From the NCBI RefSeq assembly GCF_036985595.1, contig NZ_BTPU01000040.1, positions 1 to 35,105 on the forward strand: a DNA stretch of 35,105 bases, read 5' to 3'. The notes below the pieces were generated by a model, which was given only the letters and a program-made list of their open reading frames with translations, did no database searches and was not told where the DNA came from. This document shows, piece after piece, positions 14,842 through 24,900 of the stretch (the first letter of the stretch is position 1; each line of letters starts with the position of its first letter). Source of the DNA: Vallitalea maricola (lineage in GTDB: Bacteria > Bacillota > Clostridia > Lachnospirales > Vallitaleaceae). The position numbers and the translations under genes were made by a program.

Positions 14842-14968
14842 AACCCTTTGTTACTAAGAGAAAACCAATTACATGAATCGTAAGGTAGATGGTATCATTA
14901 AATAGCATATCAATATTATACATAATTGCCCTCTTTATTAATATTATTTATAGCCCTGTCTTTATTAA

Positions 14969-16552
14969 TTATTTTATTGAACTGTTTTTGAATTCTATAG
15001 CATCAATTTTGTTTGTTTCTTCTGTCTTGATATAAGTTATAGCTACTTGGTCACCTTTTTCAGTAAGTGCTACCAATGGATATTGGTCAGCTGATACAAC
15101 GAATAGAGTATCATTTCCTTCTATCTTAATTAGAAAATATCCTTCTTTGAATACTCCAACCCTTGAAACTGTTCCATAGCTATGGTCAAATGAATCAAAT
15201 TGATCACTAAGTGCATTAGTATTGTTCCCCTCTGTAATCAATATTCTATTATATTCTGTCTGGGCTTCTCTGAGTGTCTTGCCCCATGCAACTGCTCTAT
15301 AATTTTTTACTGAACATAATGCATATCCAACAACATTTCCACTATTCCCTTTTAGTGTTGATAGATATGTTGGTTCACCATTAATGTTAATTAAATATGG
15401 ATATTTTGCTGTATAACCAGCATTTTGAACCAATTCTTCCATCAAGCCCATTGCTTTTTGCTCTGTTGACCCTGATATTCTATTATAGTGTGCTTTACTA
15501 GTACGAGGATTATATATTAAGAATCCAGTTGTAGCTTCATCTCCTCCATAAGAGGTAATTCCTGTATAGAAATATACATTGCCGTCTTTGAAAACATATC
15601 CGATACTTTCTGTATTCTTCAGTTTTCCTGTATCTGAAGGATTCCACCAACCATTAATATATTTTCCCCAATAAGTTAATTGTTCATAGAATATGTTAGC
15701 TGAAGTAACTCTATCTACCCATTCAGGCTGCTCACCTTTTTTATAAAATTGAACATCTTTTGTTACTGGGTCCACTATTATTACACCTTTGACATCTTTA
15801 GTAGAAAATCCAGTTTTATGTGTGTAAGCTGTTATAACCCATTTCGGATTTCCTTCTGTATCTTCCTCGAATGAATAATCAGTCAGACCATAGTTCTTGT
15901 ATTTTGAATATACTACCCTCTTAAGATCATTGCTAAAAAATGCTGATGGTGCAACACTGAATTTTGTATCAACAAATTCTGCCTTACCTGTTGTTGCATT
16001 TACCTTAATATATCCTGGTATGGATTTGTTCTTAATGTATTTAAAAAAGCTTGAGTGTTCAAGTGGGAATAACCAAAATGGTTTACCCTCTATTACAGAA
16101 AGTGTCCCGTATTCTTCTGATATAGAGTACATTGAGCCAAGTGAAGGATCTTTTTCTGTAATTAACTTTTCACCAAACCTTATTGCATCTAATTCGTCCC
16201 ATATTATAAGGTTTTCCATGTCTACGTTAGGGACTGTTTCGTCAAATACAACTTCTTCAACATCCAACATTTTCTGTTTTGTACCAGAGTTAAATATTGC
16301 TGAAGATGCAATTCCACCAATTATTAGGTATCCAACTGAAAGTATAAAAATTGCTGAACCTATTATAACTGGTAGTTTACTGCTCTTTTTATCATATACT
16401 CCAATGTAACCAACCACTGTGATTATTGCAGCAAAGACTATAATAAGGAATATTAATCCTATGAATTTCAAGCTTATAACTGGTAGTATTAATATTCCAG
16501 TCAAAAAGCAGATTATAGATCCTAAGACTACTCCTATTATTGTATGTTTCAT
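14969..16552 (-). CDS. Large membrane-anchored protein of unknown function
   Basis: A 527-residue protein with a TAGGAGG site 9 nt before its ATG. Three hydrophobic segments lie in the first 85 residues (about 4-24, 27-49 and 61-83). A large hydrophilic, beta-rich region follows, probably outside the membrane. It has repeated-looking segments, GYIKVNATTGKAEFVDTKF and VKGVIIVDPVTKDVQFYKKG, in which a hydrophobic strand is followed by a T-G/T-K turn, recalling PepSY-like folds; this is an impression, not a domain hit. I do not recognise a named family with certainty. It stands alone; the XRE-type regulator gene is ~200 nt upstream on the same strand, and no clear terminator was found after it. 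Confidence 0.7.
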   Translation of the reverse strand: MKHTIIGVVLGSIICFLTGILILPVISLKFIGLIFLIIVFAAIITVVGYIGVYDKKSSKLPVIIGSAIFILSVGYLIIGGIASSAIFNSGTKQKMLDVEEVVFDETVPNVDMENLIIWDELDAIRFGEKLITEKDPSLGSMYSISEEYGTLSVIEGKPFWLFPLEHSSFFKYIKNKSIPGYIKVNATTGKAEFVDTKFSVAPSAFFSNDLKRVVYSKYKNYGLTDYSFEEDTEGNPKWVITAYTHKTGFSTKDVKGVIIVDPVTKDVQFYKKGEQPEWVDRVTSANIFYEQLTYWGKYINGWWNPSDTGKLKNTESIGYVFKDGNVYFYTGITSYGGDEATTGFLIYNPRTSKAHYNRISGSTEQKAMGLMEELVQNAGYTAKYPYLININGEPTYLSTLKGNSGNVVGYALCSVKNYRAVAWGKTLREAQTEYNRILITEGNNTNALSDQFDSFDHSYGTVSRVGVFKEGYFLIKIEGNDTLFVVSADQYPLVALTEKGDQVAITYIKTEETNKIDAIEFKNSSIK

Positions 16553-16757
16553 AATGTATGCCTCCTAAAGCTTTATAGTATAAATACACATAAAATATTT
16601 TATTGTGATATTAATATTGTTTATACTATTATTATAGAATCAAATTAAAAAAGTCTCAATAACAAAAATGTTACATTCATCTAATAAACTGACTCATATT
16701 TGATATATATATTAGATTAATGTAGCATTCATATAATTTACCATATTTAATTGTCTT

Positions 16758-17237
16758 TTACTCGTCTATATCGTACCTTAGTGAACGTTTCTCTATTTCT
16801 ATTTCTATATCGCTAAGTAATTTTTGTATATTTTTGATCTGAGGTATTATCTGTCTTAGTCTGATAATTTCATTTTTATCAACGATACCATCCGCTAAAA
16901 CTTCAAATAGCTCATTTTTGAATGATTCCAGTACCCTATTGGCATTTATTAATCCATAACCAGATTCAAATAGTGTTTTAGGAGCTGAGTATGGATGATC
17001 CTCTTTACCAATGAGACAGCACTCTGAACAGTGTTTGCGTCTTAGAACTGGATTCTCATATACTTTACTCATTGCGTATACAATTTCTGGACTTGGTGCA
17101 TTTTCACCTGTTTCATATCTTCCTAGGGTTGCAGCGCTGACATGTAATCTATCAGCGGCTTCTTCTCTGTTGAGAGGGCATGGATTGTTGTCATTGAATT
17201 TTTCTCTTGCTTCTCGATAGATATTTCCTTTTTTCAT
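16758..17237 (-). CDS. XRE-type helix-turn-helix regulator with Cys-containing motif
   Basis: A 159-residue DNA-binding protein. The start at 17237 is preferred to an in-frame ATG at 17258 because GGAAAGGA lies just ahead of it. The helix-turn-helix is clear: NREEAADRLHVSAATLGRYE then TGENAPSPEIVYAMSKVY, as in Cro/CI-type regulators. After it comes RRKHCSECCLIGKE, with a His-Cys-x2-Cys-Cys cluster that could bind metal or iron-sulfur, and then a helical C-terminal region (KNIQKLLSDIEIEIEKRSLR). Similar regulators occur in clostridial prophages and elements, but no phage genes are nearby. Targets are unknown. Confidence 0.78.
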   Translation of the reverse strand: MKKGNIYREAREKFNDNNPCPLNREEAADRLHVSAATLGRYETGENAPSPEIVYAMSKVYENPVLRRKHCSECCLIGKEDHPYSAPKTLFESGYGLINANRVLESFKNELFEVLADGIVDKNEIIRLRQIIPQIKNIQKLLSDIEIEIEKRSLRYDIDE

Positions 17238-17451
17238 TTTTTTGTTCCTTTCCCACATTCGCCTTATTCTTTAACTTTTATTAACCTAATTAATCTATTA
17301 GAATGTTCGTATCACATAATATTGGATAGTGATTATCTTTTACGCTAAGTTAATTATACAAATTGAGTATGGGTTTGTCTATGGTTTTGGCGTGAAAAAA
17401 TTTTCCTTTGTTAATGTAGAACCTTTTTGTAAAGGAAGGATATAAAATAAA

Positions 17452-17474
17452 AAAACAAGTCACCGTCTTGTTTT
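17452..17474 (-). terminator. Terminator at the end of the sugar operon
   Basis: AAAACAAG (17452-17459) pairs with CTTGTTTT (17467-17474). Read on the minus strand it is followed by TTTATTTTAT. It ends the operon after the LacI gene. The rest of 17238-17451 is AT-rich and shows nothing I can support. Confidence 0.7.
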
Positions 17475-17489
17475 AGATTATATTATAAT

Positions 17490-17523
17490 ACAGCTGTTAA
17501 CCTAGAGTAGGTTCCACAGCTGT
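17490..17523. repeat. Inverted repeat just after the LacI gene
   Basis: ACAGCTGT (17490-17497) and ACAGCTGT (17516-17523) flank the arms AACCTA and TAGGTT around GAG, giving a long imperfect hairpin. It contains TTAACCTAGAGTA, also present (inverted) at 21925-21937 in the same operon. Confidence 0.5.
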
Positions 17524-17533
17524 TTTCTTAACT

Positions 17534-18550
17534 TTATTCTGTTAAAATTCTAACACTTTCCCTAACAATAAGCTTTGTTGGAATTTTTACTGTAATGGGA
17601 ATCTCTCTCTTATTTTCTATCTTTTCAAGTAACAACCTAACCGACATACTACCCATTAACTTTGTATAAATCTTGACTGTAGAAAGTGGTGGTATACTAA
17701 ACTTAGCAGTTGGTATATCGTTAATACTTACAAGTGAAACATCCTGCGGTACCCCAATACCCTTTTCGTGCAGTGCTCGAAGCACTCCAATAGCCATTGA
17801 ATCATTTGCTATAACATAAACCTCTGGTAATGTATCCGCAGCAATCTTTTCTTTCGCAACCTTATAACCTGAATCTATAGAAAAACTGCCTATAATCACA
17901 TGATTTTTATTAAGCATATCTTTATTTTTCATATATTGAATGAAAGTCTGTTCTCTTGAATCAACAATAGGTGCGTTATAGATATTATCACGGCCACCGA
18001 TATACCCAATATCTTTAAATCCATTGGCAATCAAATAATCCAATATATTTTCAATTACTCTAGTTAAATCAACGATTACTGAATCATATTTATTATCATC
18101 AGGTGAGCTATCGACAAAAATTATATTCTCTGAAATAGTTTTAAACAATGCTATACTTGCTTCATTAAAATGACCTATTGCAATGATACCATCTGCTTTA
18201 ATAGAAGGACTAATATAAAATTTCTCATCTTCTTTATATACTTTTTCAATTTTTATTTTCCTATTTTTGCATTCTAACTCAATACCGTATCGAATAGATA
18301 AATAATAAGGATCTTCAACCTCTAAAGATTGTGGAAAACCATTAATAATCAAGAACTTTGTGGTTTTATTTTTCTTAATCCTCTTGGAATACTTTTCAAT
18401 TAAGGGAACATATTCCAATTGTTCAACAACTTCATAGATTTTTTGTCTCGTCTCTTCTTTAACCGTTATACTCTTGTCACCATTAAGCACTCTGGAGACT
18501 GTTGCAGCAGAAACACCTGCTAGATCTGCAATATCTTTAATAGTTGCCAT
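17534..18550 (-). CDS. LacI-family repressor, EbgR-like
   Basis: A 338-residue regulator. The ATG at 18550 is used because GGAGGTGAG precedes it. The N-terminal helix-turn-helix is MATIKDIADLAGVSAATVSR VLN followed by TVKEETRQKIYEVVEQLEY; the VKEET segment recalls E. coli EbgR. The remaining ~275 residues are a periplasmic-binding-protein-like sugar-sensing domain (IKADGIIAIGHF, GFKDIGYIGG, DVSLVSINDIPTAKFSIPPL, the last being the usual end of the core). It is the final gene of the sugar operon, but also has its own promoter with an overlapping palindrome, so autoregulation is likely. The effector is probably the transported sugar or a product of it (inference). Confidence 0.88.
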   Translation of the reverse strand: MATIKDIADLAGVSAATVSRVLNGDKSITVKEETRQKIYEVVEQLEYVPLIEKYSKRIKKNKTTKFLIINGFPQSLEVEDPYYLSIRYGIELECKNRKIKIEKVYKEDEKFYISPSIKADGIIAIGHFNEASIALFKTISENIIFVDSSPDDNKYDSVIVDLTRVIENILDYLIANGFKDIGYIGGRDNIYNAPIVDSREQTFIQYMKNKDMLNKNHVIIGSFSIDSGYKVAKEKIAADTLPEVYVIANDSMAIGVLRALHEKGIGVPQDVSLVSINDIPTAKFSIPPLSTVKIYTKLMGSMSVRLLLEKIENKREIPITVKIPTKLIVRESVRILTE

Positions 18551-18572
18551 ATTCTCACCTCCAAACATATTA

Positions 18573-18608
18573 CATTACTAGTATACCGTATTCTAGTAAT
18601 ATGTCAAT
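18573..18608 (-). promoter_or_regulatory. Internal lacI promoter with palindromic operator
   Basis: On the minus strand TTGACA (18603-18608) overlaps the TGA stop of the GH65 gene, with a TATACT -10 after 16 nt. The 27-bp palindrome, arms ATTACTAG and CTAGTAAT around ATAC-C-GTAT with one mismatched pair, covers the spacer and the -10 box. This is a likely self-repression site. Confidence 0.65.
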
Positions 18609-20943
18609 TTTTCACTATACAGTCTTTGCATATTTGTGAGGCTGATTTACGCTCTTCATTATTGACTCTGTATGGAATAGAATCCTGTGATTTAACCACT
18701 ACATCATCTTTAGACACTGTAATATGCAATGGGGTCCCTTTCCATACAATATTGAATGAAACCATACCCCAATTATCTGGCAATTTAGGTTTAAAATGTA
18801 ATATACCATCACTATCAATAGCCATACCACAATACCCCATTACAACGCATTGCCATGTTCCTCCTGCTGATGCAGCATGCAAACCTTCACGAGTATTACC
18901 TTGATTATTATATATATCCACAAAAGCTGATCTTGTTAGATAATCGTAAGCTCTTTTGGAATCTCCTACTCGAAGTCCCATGAGACAATGAATGCTTGGG
19001 CTTAAAGACGAACGGTGAAGCGTTCTCTTTTCATAATACTCAAAATTAATCTTTTGAGTTTCCATATCAAATGTATTCTCTAATAAGAACATTAACATAA
19101 CCACATCTGCTTGTTTTAGTATACTGGTTTTTTGTTTTGGAATTTCTCGCATTCTCTGAGGAGCAATAGGCATATTGTTTTCATCCCATTCCGATATTGT
19201 CACATCTTCCAAATCAAAGTAGCCATCAAATTGCTCAATTAACCCTTCAGTACCTTTCAAATTAATTTTGTTAGCAACGTTTACCCACTCACTCATTTCT
19301 TCTTTACTAAGATTCAACTCTTCACATAAATGAGTATACAGCTCATGATTGTTTTTTTCATAGTGTCCTATCCGTTCAACAGCCTTTAATATATTCCATT
19401 TAGCCAAGTGGTTTGTGTAGGCATTATTATCAATAGGCTCATGCCATTCATCTGGTCCAGTTACCTTATAGATATTATACTGATCTAATTCTTCTACATA
19501 CTCACAACGTGAAACCCAAAAACGTGCTGTTTCCAGAATAATCTTAATACCCTTTGTCGCCATAAACTCCTCGTCATTGGTTACTTCAAAGTAGCGATTA
19601 GCACCATAAGCCACTGCAGAGGTAACATGATGCTCATAATCTGCTACATAGCAACGGTAACAAGTTCCATCGGGTTCAATGGTCCATGATGGACACTCTT
19701 CATCACCTGTATCCGCTGATTCCCAAGGATATTTCGCCCCTTTATATCCATTAGCTATTGCATTTTCTTTAGCTTTATCTAAGAGATTATAGCGATATTC
19801 AACTAGCTTTTGAGCGATATTGGGAAATACCCATGTAAAAAACGGAAGAGTAAAAAGCTCAGTATCCCAGAATGCATGACCACCATATTCTTCACCATGA
19901 ATCAGCTTTGCCCCTATATTAGTCCCATTATCCTCTGGATTAGGCGTGCTCATAAGATGGAAAATATTAAATCGTAGTGCTTTTTGAAGTTCATCATCTC
20001 CTGTGATCTTTACATCTGCAGCTGCCCATAGCTGTTGATAAGCATTAAAATGAGCCTTTAACTCTTTCTCAAAACCATTATTCACAAATAGAGTGAGCTG
20101 TTTTTTACAAGCCTCATAAACGTTATCAAAATGGCGTCCAGTACATATTGCAGCATACTTGTCAATAATAAGTGTTTCTTTTTCTTCACATAATGCATCA
20201 AAAAATTCTGTAGCCATTTCTCCAAAACGTGAAAACCTTTTGCTACGGCATTTATCTTCTTCATTATCATTTCTTATTTGGATGGCTGTAGCTGTACCAA
20301 TAGGTAATTTAAAATCTCTTGTTTCGCTCTCAACATAACATCCCATACCTTCCATATCATTAATATCTAGGGTATTCAGATGTTTAACTCGAAATCTAGG
20401 AAAATCAATAAAATTGGTTATCGTTCCATCAACATTATTTTCAAACTCTATCAACCCGCTGTAATTTAAAGGTGTAAAATAAGTTCTATGGGTACCAACA
20501 TTGGTATTTACTCTGCTTAAAAATTTAATTCTTTCAATTAAAGTTTCCCTACCATCACTGGAACAAACAATATAATGTTTGCAAACAATACCTTTTTTCA
20601 TGTCTAAGATTGTAATAAAATCTTTAATGTCTTTACAATCTTCAATACCTATAGGATTGCATTCATAATACATCTTAAGTTCGACCCAATTGGGTGTATT
20701 GGCTAACTCTCTCATAAAAGCTTCTGATTTATCAAAAACACCATTAATGTAGTTTGCTGGTAGTGTTTTACGAACACCACCTTCTTCAAATATAGCTCTG
20801 TTACCCATATTACCATTGGCTAATCCAAATATGGATTCATAGGCTAGATTTTCTTCTGGGTCATAGTTTTCTCTTGCAACAAGCCACTCATCTTCTGAGA
20901 TGAATGATCGTACCTTTTCTGTAAATCGATTTCTTAGTGCCAT
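18604..20943 (-). CDS. GH65 disaccharide phosphorylase
   Basis: A 779-residue glycoside hydrolase family 65 enzyme with GGAGG before its ATG. These inverting phosphorylases split alpha-glucosides with phosphate to give beta-glucose 1-phosphate. The order is an N-terminal beta-sandwich (NMGNRAIFEEGG), then the catalytic (alpha/alpha)6 barrel with GHAFWDTELFTLPFF, VTGPDEWHEPIDNNAYTN (general acid Glu499), KQADVV and SLSPSIH for phosphate binding, and a short C-terminal beta domain. Length is normal. Members act on maltose, trehalose, kojibiose, nigerose or glucosyl-rhamnose; the residues seen do not settle which. The beta-phosphoglucomutase gene that often accompanies GH65 genes is missing here. 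It lies 11 nt after the EamA gene, in the sugar operon. Confidence 0.88.
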   Translation of the reverse strand: MALRNRFTEKVRSFISEDEWLVARENYDPEENLAYESIFGLANGNMGNRAIFEEGGVRKTLPANYINGVFDKSEAFMRELANTPNWVELKMYYECNPIGIEDCKDIKDFITILDMKKGIVCKHYIVCSSDGRETLIERIKFLSRVNTNVGTHRTYFTPLNYSGLIEFENNVDGTITNFIDFPRFRVKHLNTLDINDMEGMGCYVESETRDFKLPIGTATAIQIRNDNEEDKCRSKRFSRFGEMATEFFDALCEEKETLIIDKYAAICTGRHFDNVYEACKKQLTLFVNNGFEKELKAHFNAYQQLWAAADVKITGDDELQKALRFNIFHLMSTPNPEDNGTNIGAKLIHGEEYGGHAFWDTELFTLPFFTWVFPNIAQKLVEYRYNLLDKAKENAIANGYKGAKYPWESADTGDEECPSWTIEPDGTCYRCYVADYEHHVTSAVAYGANRYFEVTNDEEFMATKGIKIILETARFWVSRCEYVEELDQYNIYKVTGPDEWHEPIDNNAYTNHLAKWNILKAVERIGHYEKNNHELYTHLCEELNLSKEEMSEWVNVANKINLKGTEGLIEQFDGYFDLEDVTISEWDENNMPIAPQRMREIPKQKTSILKQADVVMLMFLLENTFDMETQKINFEYYEKRTLHRSSLSPSIHCLMGLRVGDSKRAYDYLTRSAFVDIYNNQGNTREGLHAASAGGTWQCVVMGYCGMAIDSDGILHFKPKLPDNWGMVSFNIVWKGTPLHITVSKDDVVVKSQDSIPYRVNNEERKSASQICKDCIVKN

Positions 20944-20954
20944 GTTATACCTCC

Positions 20955-21851
20955 TTATGCCTCTTTATTATTCACCGTACTCCGGGGTTCGTACTCAGCA
21001 ATCATAATAGCTATGAGCACAAGAATAGCACCCAATATCAACTGTATACGAATAACCTCATGAAAAATGATAATTGAAAACAAAGTTCCAAAAACAGATT
21101 CCAGAGATAAAAAAATAACTGTTTTATTAGCATCTACTTTTTTCTGTGCAATAGTTTGAAGCAAAAAAGCTACTCCAGTGCTCACAATTCCAAGATAAAG
21201 AATAAAAAGAATCGCTTTACCATCTAATTGGAATGATGTATGCATAGGATTCTCCATTACCATAATCATTAATCCTGAAAACAGGAAGGCAAAATACATC
21301 TGGAGTGCCACAAGCTTCAAGGAAGGCATTCTATGAATAAAATAATCATTACATACAATATGACCTGCAAATAGAACTGCACATATAAGTGTATATATAT
21401 CACCTATATTCATACCAAATTCATCTTTTAGAGTTAATAATCCAATACCCAACAAACATAAAATTGCTGCTACAAATACCTTGTTTTTTGGACGTTTTTT
21501 ATAAAAAACCCAATATATAAAAGGTACAATGACAACATTAGTAGCTGTCAAAAATGCATTATTTGAAGGTGTTGTATATTTAATACCGTATGTTTGAAAT
21601 GCAAACGCACCATAAAGCAAGAACCCTGTCAACATTCCACCAAATAAATCTTTCTTCTTTATCCTTCCAATTGACTTCCAAAAAATAATCGTTATAAACA
21701 ATGAAGCCACAAAAAATCTTAATACCAATATTGTTAATGGAGAAGCCCCTAGATTAACTGCCAACTTAGCAGCTATAAATCCACTCCCCCATATGATTGC
21801 AACAAAAATTAACATACCCTCATAGATAAAATCTTTATGTTTTTTTATCAT
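20955..21851 (-). CDS. EamA/DMT-superfamily transporter
   Basis: A 298-residue inner-membrane protein with ten predicted helices in two EamA halves: the first from FVAIIWGSGFIAAKLAVNLG, the second including GIVSTGVAFLLQTIAQKKVD and the ESVFGTLFSIIIFHE signature. TGGAGAG lies before the ATG. DMT transporters exchange or export small metabolites. Its place between a beta-galactosidase and a GH65 phosphorylase gene, 11 nt from the latter, is unusual and suggests export or exchange of a sugar or related metabolite; the substrate is unknown. The 100-nt gap before it holds the inverted repeat at 21872-21934. Confidence 0.85.
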   Translation of the reverse strand: MIKKHKDFIYEGMLIFVAIIWGSGFIAAKLAVNLGASPLTILVLRFFVASLFITIIFWKSIGRIKKKDLFGGMLTGFLLYGAFAFQTYGIKYTTPSNNAFLTATNVVIVPFIYWVFYKKRPKNKVFVAAILCLLGIGLLTLKDEFGMNIGDIYTLICAVLFAGHIVCNDYFIHRMPSLKLVALQMYFAFLFSGLMIMVMENPMHTSFQLDGKAILFILYLGIVSTGVAFLLQTIAQKKVDANKTVIFLSLESVFGTLFSIIIFHEVIRIQLILGAILVLIAIMIAEYEPRSTVNNKEA

Positions 21852-21871
21852 ATTGTCTCTCCAATTAGTTC

Positions 21872-21934
21872 ACCTAGAGTATTTCATTATTAGTTTTTTA
21901 AACTTAATTATTATTGATATGAAATACTCTAGGT
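21872..21934. repeat. 16-bp perfect inverted repeat between beta-galactosidase and EamA genes
   Basis: ACCTAGAGTATTTCAT (21872-21887) is the exact reverse complement of 21919-21934, with a 31-nt AT-rich loop. There is no T tract after it on the minus strand. It may be a processing or stabilising mRNA hairpin, or paired operator sites. Confidence 0.6.
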
Positions 21935-21951
21935 TAAATATTTAATTTCTA

Positions 21952-24900
21952 TTAAAATTGCTTTGCTTTCTGTATGATGGATTCATTATTACGCTGTACA
22001 GCCATCAAACGAACGTGATAGTCAAAGCTTATTGCTTTTAATTGATGCTTTGGTAATTGTATAGGTCCACAACTATTACTGCCCAACCCATTTTGAACAT
22101 AATCAATATCCATCACAATAGCATCCTGCTTTTGTAATTCATTGATATGTTTTGCTTTATCTAAATCTTCATCTGTATAATAGCTTGCACTAAAATTCAA
22201 TGGCTTATTTCCTTTAAATAGGACCATGGTTTCTGCATTGTATAGAGAAACCCATACCATATCTCCACGATTACCATTTTCCTGTGGGAATGGATAAGGC
22301 GTGTATAAGCCGTTGATAGAACTATCGTAAACACCCATCTTACTACTTTCCTTACTATCCGGATAGTTTTCACCAGGGCCTCTACCTAACCATTTAACTT
22401 GTTCAAAATCCTTATTCATAATAAGCGTTAAACCAATCTTAGGTAACATGGTTATCATAACACCATTTGGGTCATGGGGTTTACCATGAACTCTTAAGTC
22501 TATTTCACCATCTGCATATATTTTATACTCATACATAGCTTTATAGAACCACTCTTGATTAGGTGCACCTACAATAACAGGAGAGATAATCTTTATATAA
22601 TTATCTTCTTTATCCCATTGTAGTCCTTTAGAAAACTCTTTCAAAAGATTAAGTTGATATTTCTCCTTCCATTCCTTAATGGTATACATATCATTATCAA
22701 TTGGTGCTCTCCAAAAATTAAGCTTGGGTCCTTCTTTAATAATAACTTTATCTCTATAGCTATACATCATTAACCTGCCTATGACCTTATCAAAAGCTAC
22801 TTTAAAATCCTGACCCATGATGACTAATTCATCATGAGATTCTTCAACTCTCATCGTATTAACACTGGTATTAGATGCTTTATATATTTTTTCCCACCCT
22901 AGATCAAATTGAGCATCTGCCACAATTTGATTGTCTGTAGCCCAAACAGGTGGCTCTTCATACACCACTTCAAAATTAATATAATAAGGTGTGTTGTATT
23001 CTATTTCATTAGGTCTCATATAATTAATCTGAATAATTTCTTTTTCATTAGGCTGAAGATTATTTACTTTAATAGAGTCACTTATATATATATCATCATC
23101 ATATACAATGGACCATTTTATGGTATAGTTATCTAATGTGATAAAATTATACTTATTCCAAACTTGAAAAATTCCCTTTTCCAAATCAACCGACTCAATC
23201 TTAATCGGCTCAATCACCTTTTTGAATTCAAACAAGCCTGGTGATGGTGTTCTATCTGGAAAGAGTAAGCCATCAAGATTAAAATTACTATTATGAGGAT
23301 TATCCTTGTAATCCCCTCCATATTTATAAAACACTCTTTCTTCTTCATCATAAGCTGCAATACCATGATCAATCCATTCCCAAACAAATCCTCCATGTAA
23401 ACGATCATACTTTTCAAACACTTCTTGATAATCTTTTAGCGCTCCAGGTCCATTTCCCATAGCATGAGCATATTCACATAGGATATGTGGCTTGGTATTA
23501 TCAACATCTCTTCCTATATGCTCCAGATTCTCAATATTAGTATACATAGTACTGTAAACATCTGAAACCTCTACATTTTTATCGCCTTCATAATGAACAA
23601 GTCTTGACGAGTCTAAGTCTTTTATTGCGTTTGCCATAGCAACAAAGTTAGAGCCAAACTCGGATTCATTACCTAATGACCACATAATAACGGATGGTCT
23701 ATTTTTATCACGTTCTACAAACCTTATACCACGCTCTACATAGGCGTCTTCCCAATCCTTATCTGCTGTAATCCATTTATAATTTGTTGTCAATTCAAAG
23801 CCATGACATTCTAAGTCTGCTTCGTCAATGACATATAAACCGTATTTATCACAAAGCTTATAGAAATAAGGCATATTAGGATAGTGGGCTGTACGAACAG
23901 CATTAATGTTATTCTGCTTCATCATTAACACATCTGTTTCCATGTCCTCTTTTGATACAGTCCTACCAGTATAGGTATTAAAATCATGCCTATTCACACC
24001 ACGAAACATAATACGCTTACCGTTAATGCAAATTAAACCATCTTTTATATCTATTTGACGAAAACCAATTTCATCTACAATTTCTTGAATGATTTCACCA
24101 CTAGGATTCATTAACTTAATTCTCAGCATGTGGAGATGAGGTTCTTCAGCATTCCACTGTTTTGGTTCTTTTACAATATCTTCTAATATAATTTCTGTTA
24201 CATCATCTGGTTGAATGTCAGAAATAGGTATTACCTTATTTAATAGCTCCCGTCCTTTATCTTCTATTGTAATCAAAGCAGTATAGCTTTGTATTATTTC
24301 CTTGGTTTTGTTGTCTACTTTCACATTAATCTTTACACGAGCATCCTTATACGCATCATCAAATGTTGTAATTAATTTATAATCCCATATGGATACCTGT
24401 GGTACAATCTCAATCTCTACATCACGAAAGATTCCGCTTAGCCACCACATATCTTGATCTTCTAAATAAGTACCATCTGACCATTTATAGACGATGACTG
24501 TAATTTCATTATCCCCACTAACAACAGCATGAGAAATATCAAATTCACTAATCATTCTACTTCCTTGACTATATCCTACGAATGTATTATTGATATAAAC
24601 ATGAAAAGCACTATCAACGCCATAGAATCTTAATAGCATCCTTTCATCCATAATAGCATCAATTAGATTAAAAGAGCGCTTATAGATACCCGTAGGATTC
24701 ATATCTGGAACACGAGGTGGATCCACAGGAAATTGATAGTACATGTCCGTGTAGTGCATCTGTCCATATCCCTTAATCTGCCAACATGAAGGTACTTCTA
24801 TGTCATCCCAATGATCGTATTCGTATGGTTTAGCATAATAATCTTCTTTAATCCGCATTGGAGAATCCATAAATTTGAATTTCCAATCACCGTTCAAGCT

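Noticed and set aside
15897..16409. 170-aa plus-strand ORF
   Set aside because: It is antisense to the large membrane protein gene, shows no domain or start signal, and has the composition expected of a shadow frame.
19005..19020. Third copy of the LXG upstream element (AGACGAACGGTGAAG)
   Set aside because: Only about ten bases match, it lies inside the GH65 coding sequence, and the rest of the element is absent.
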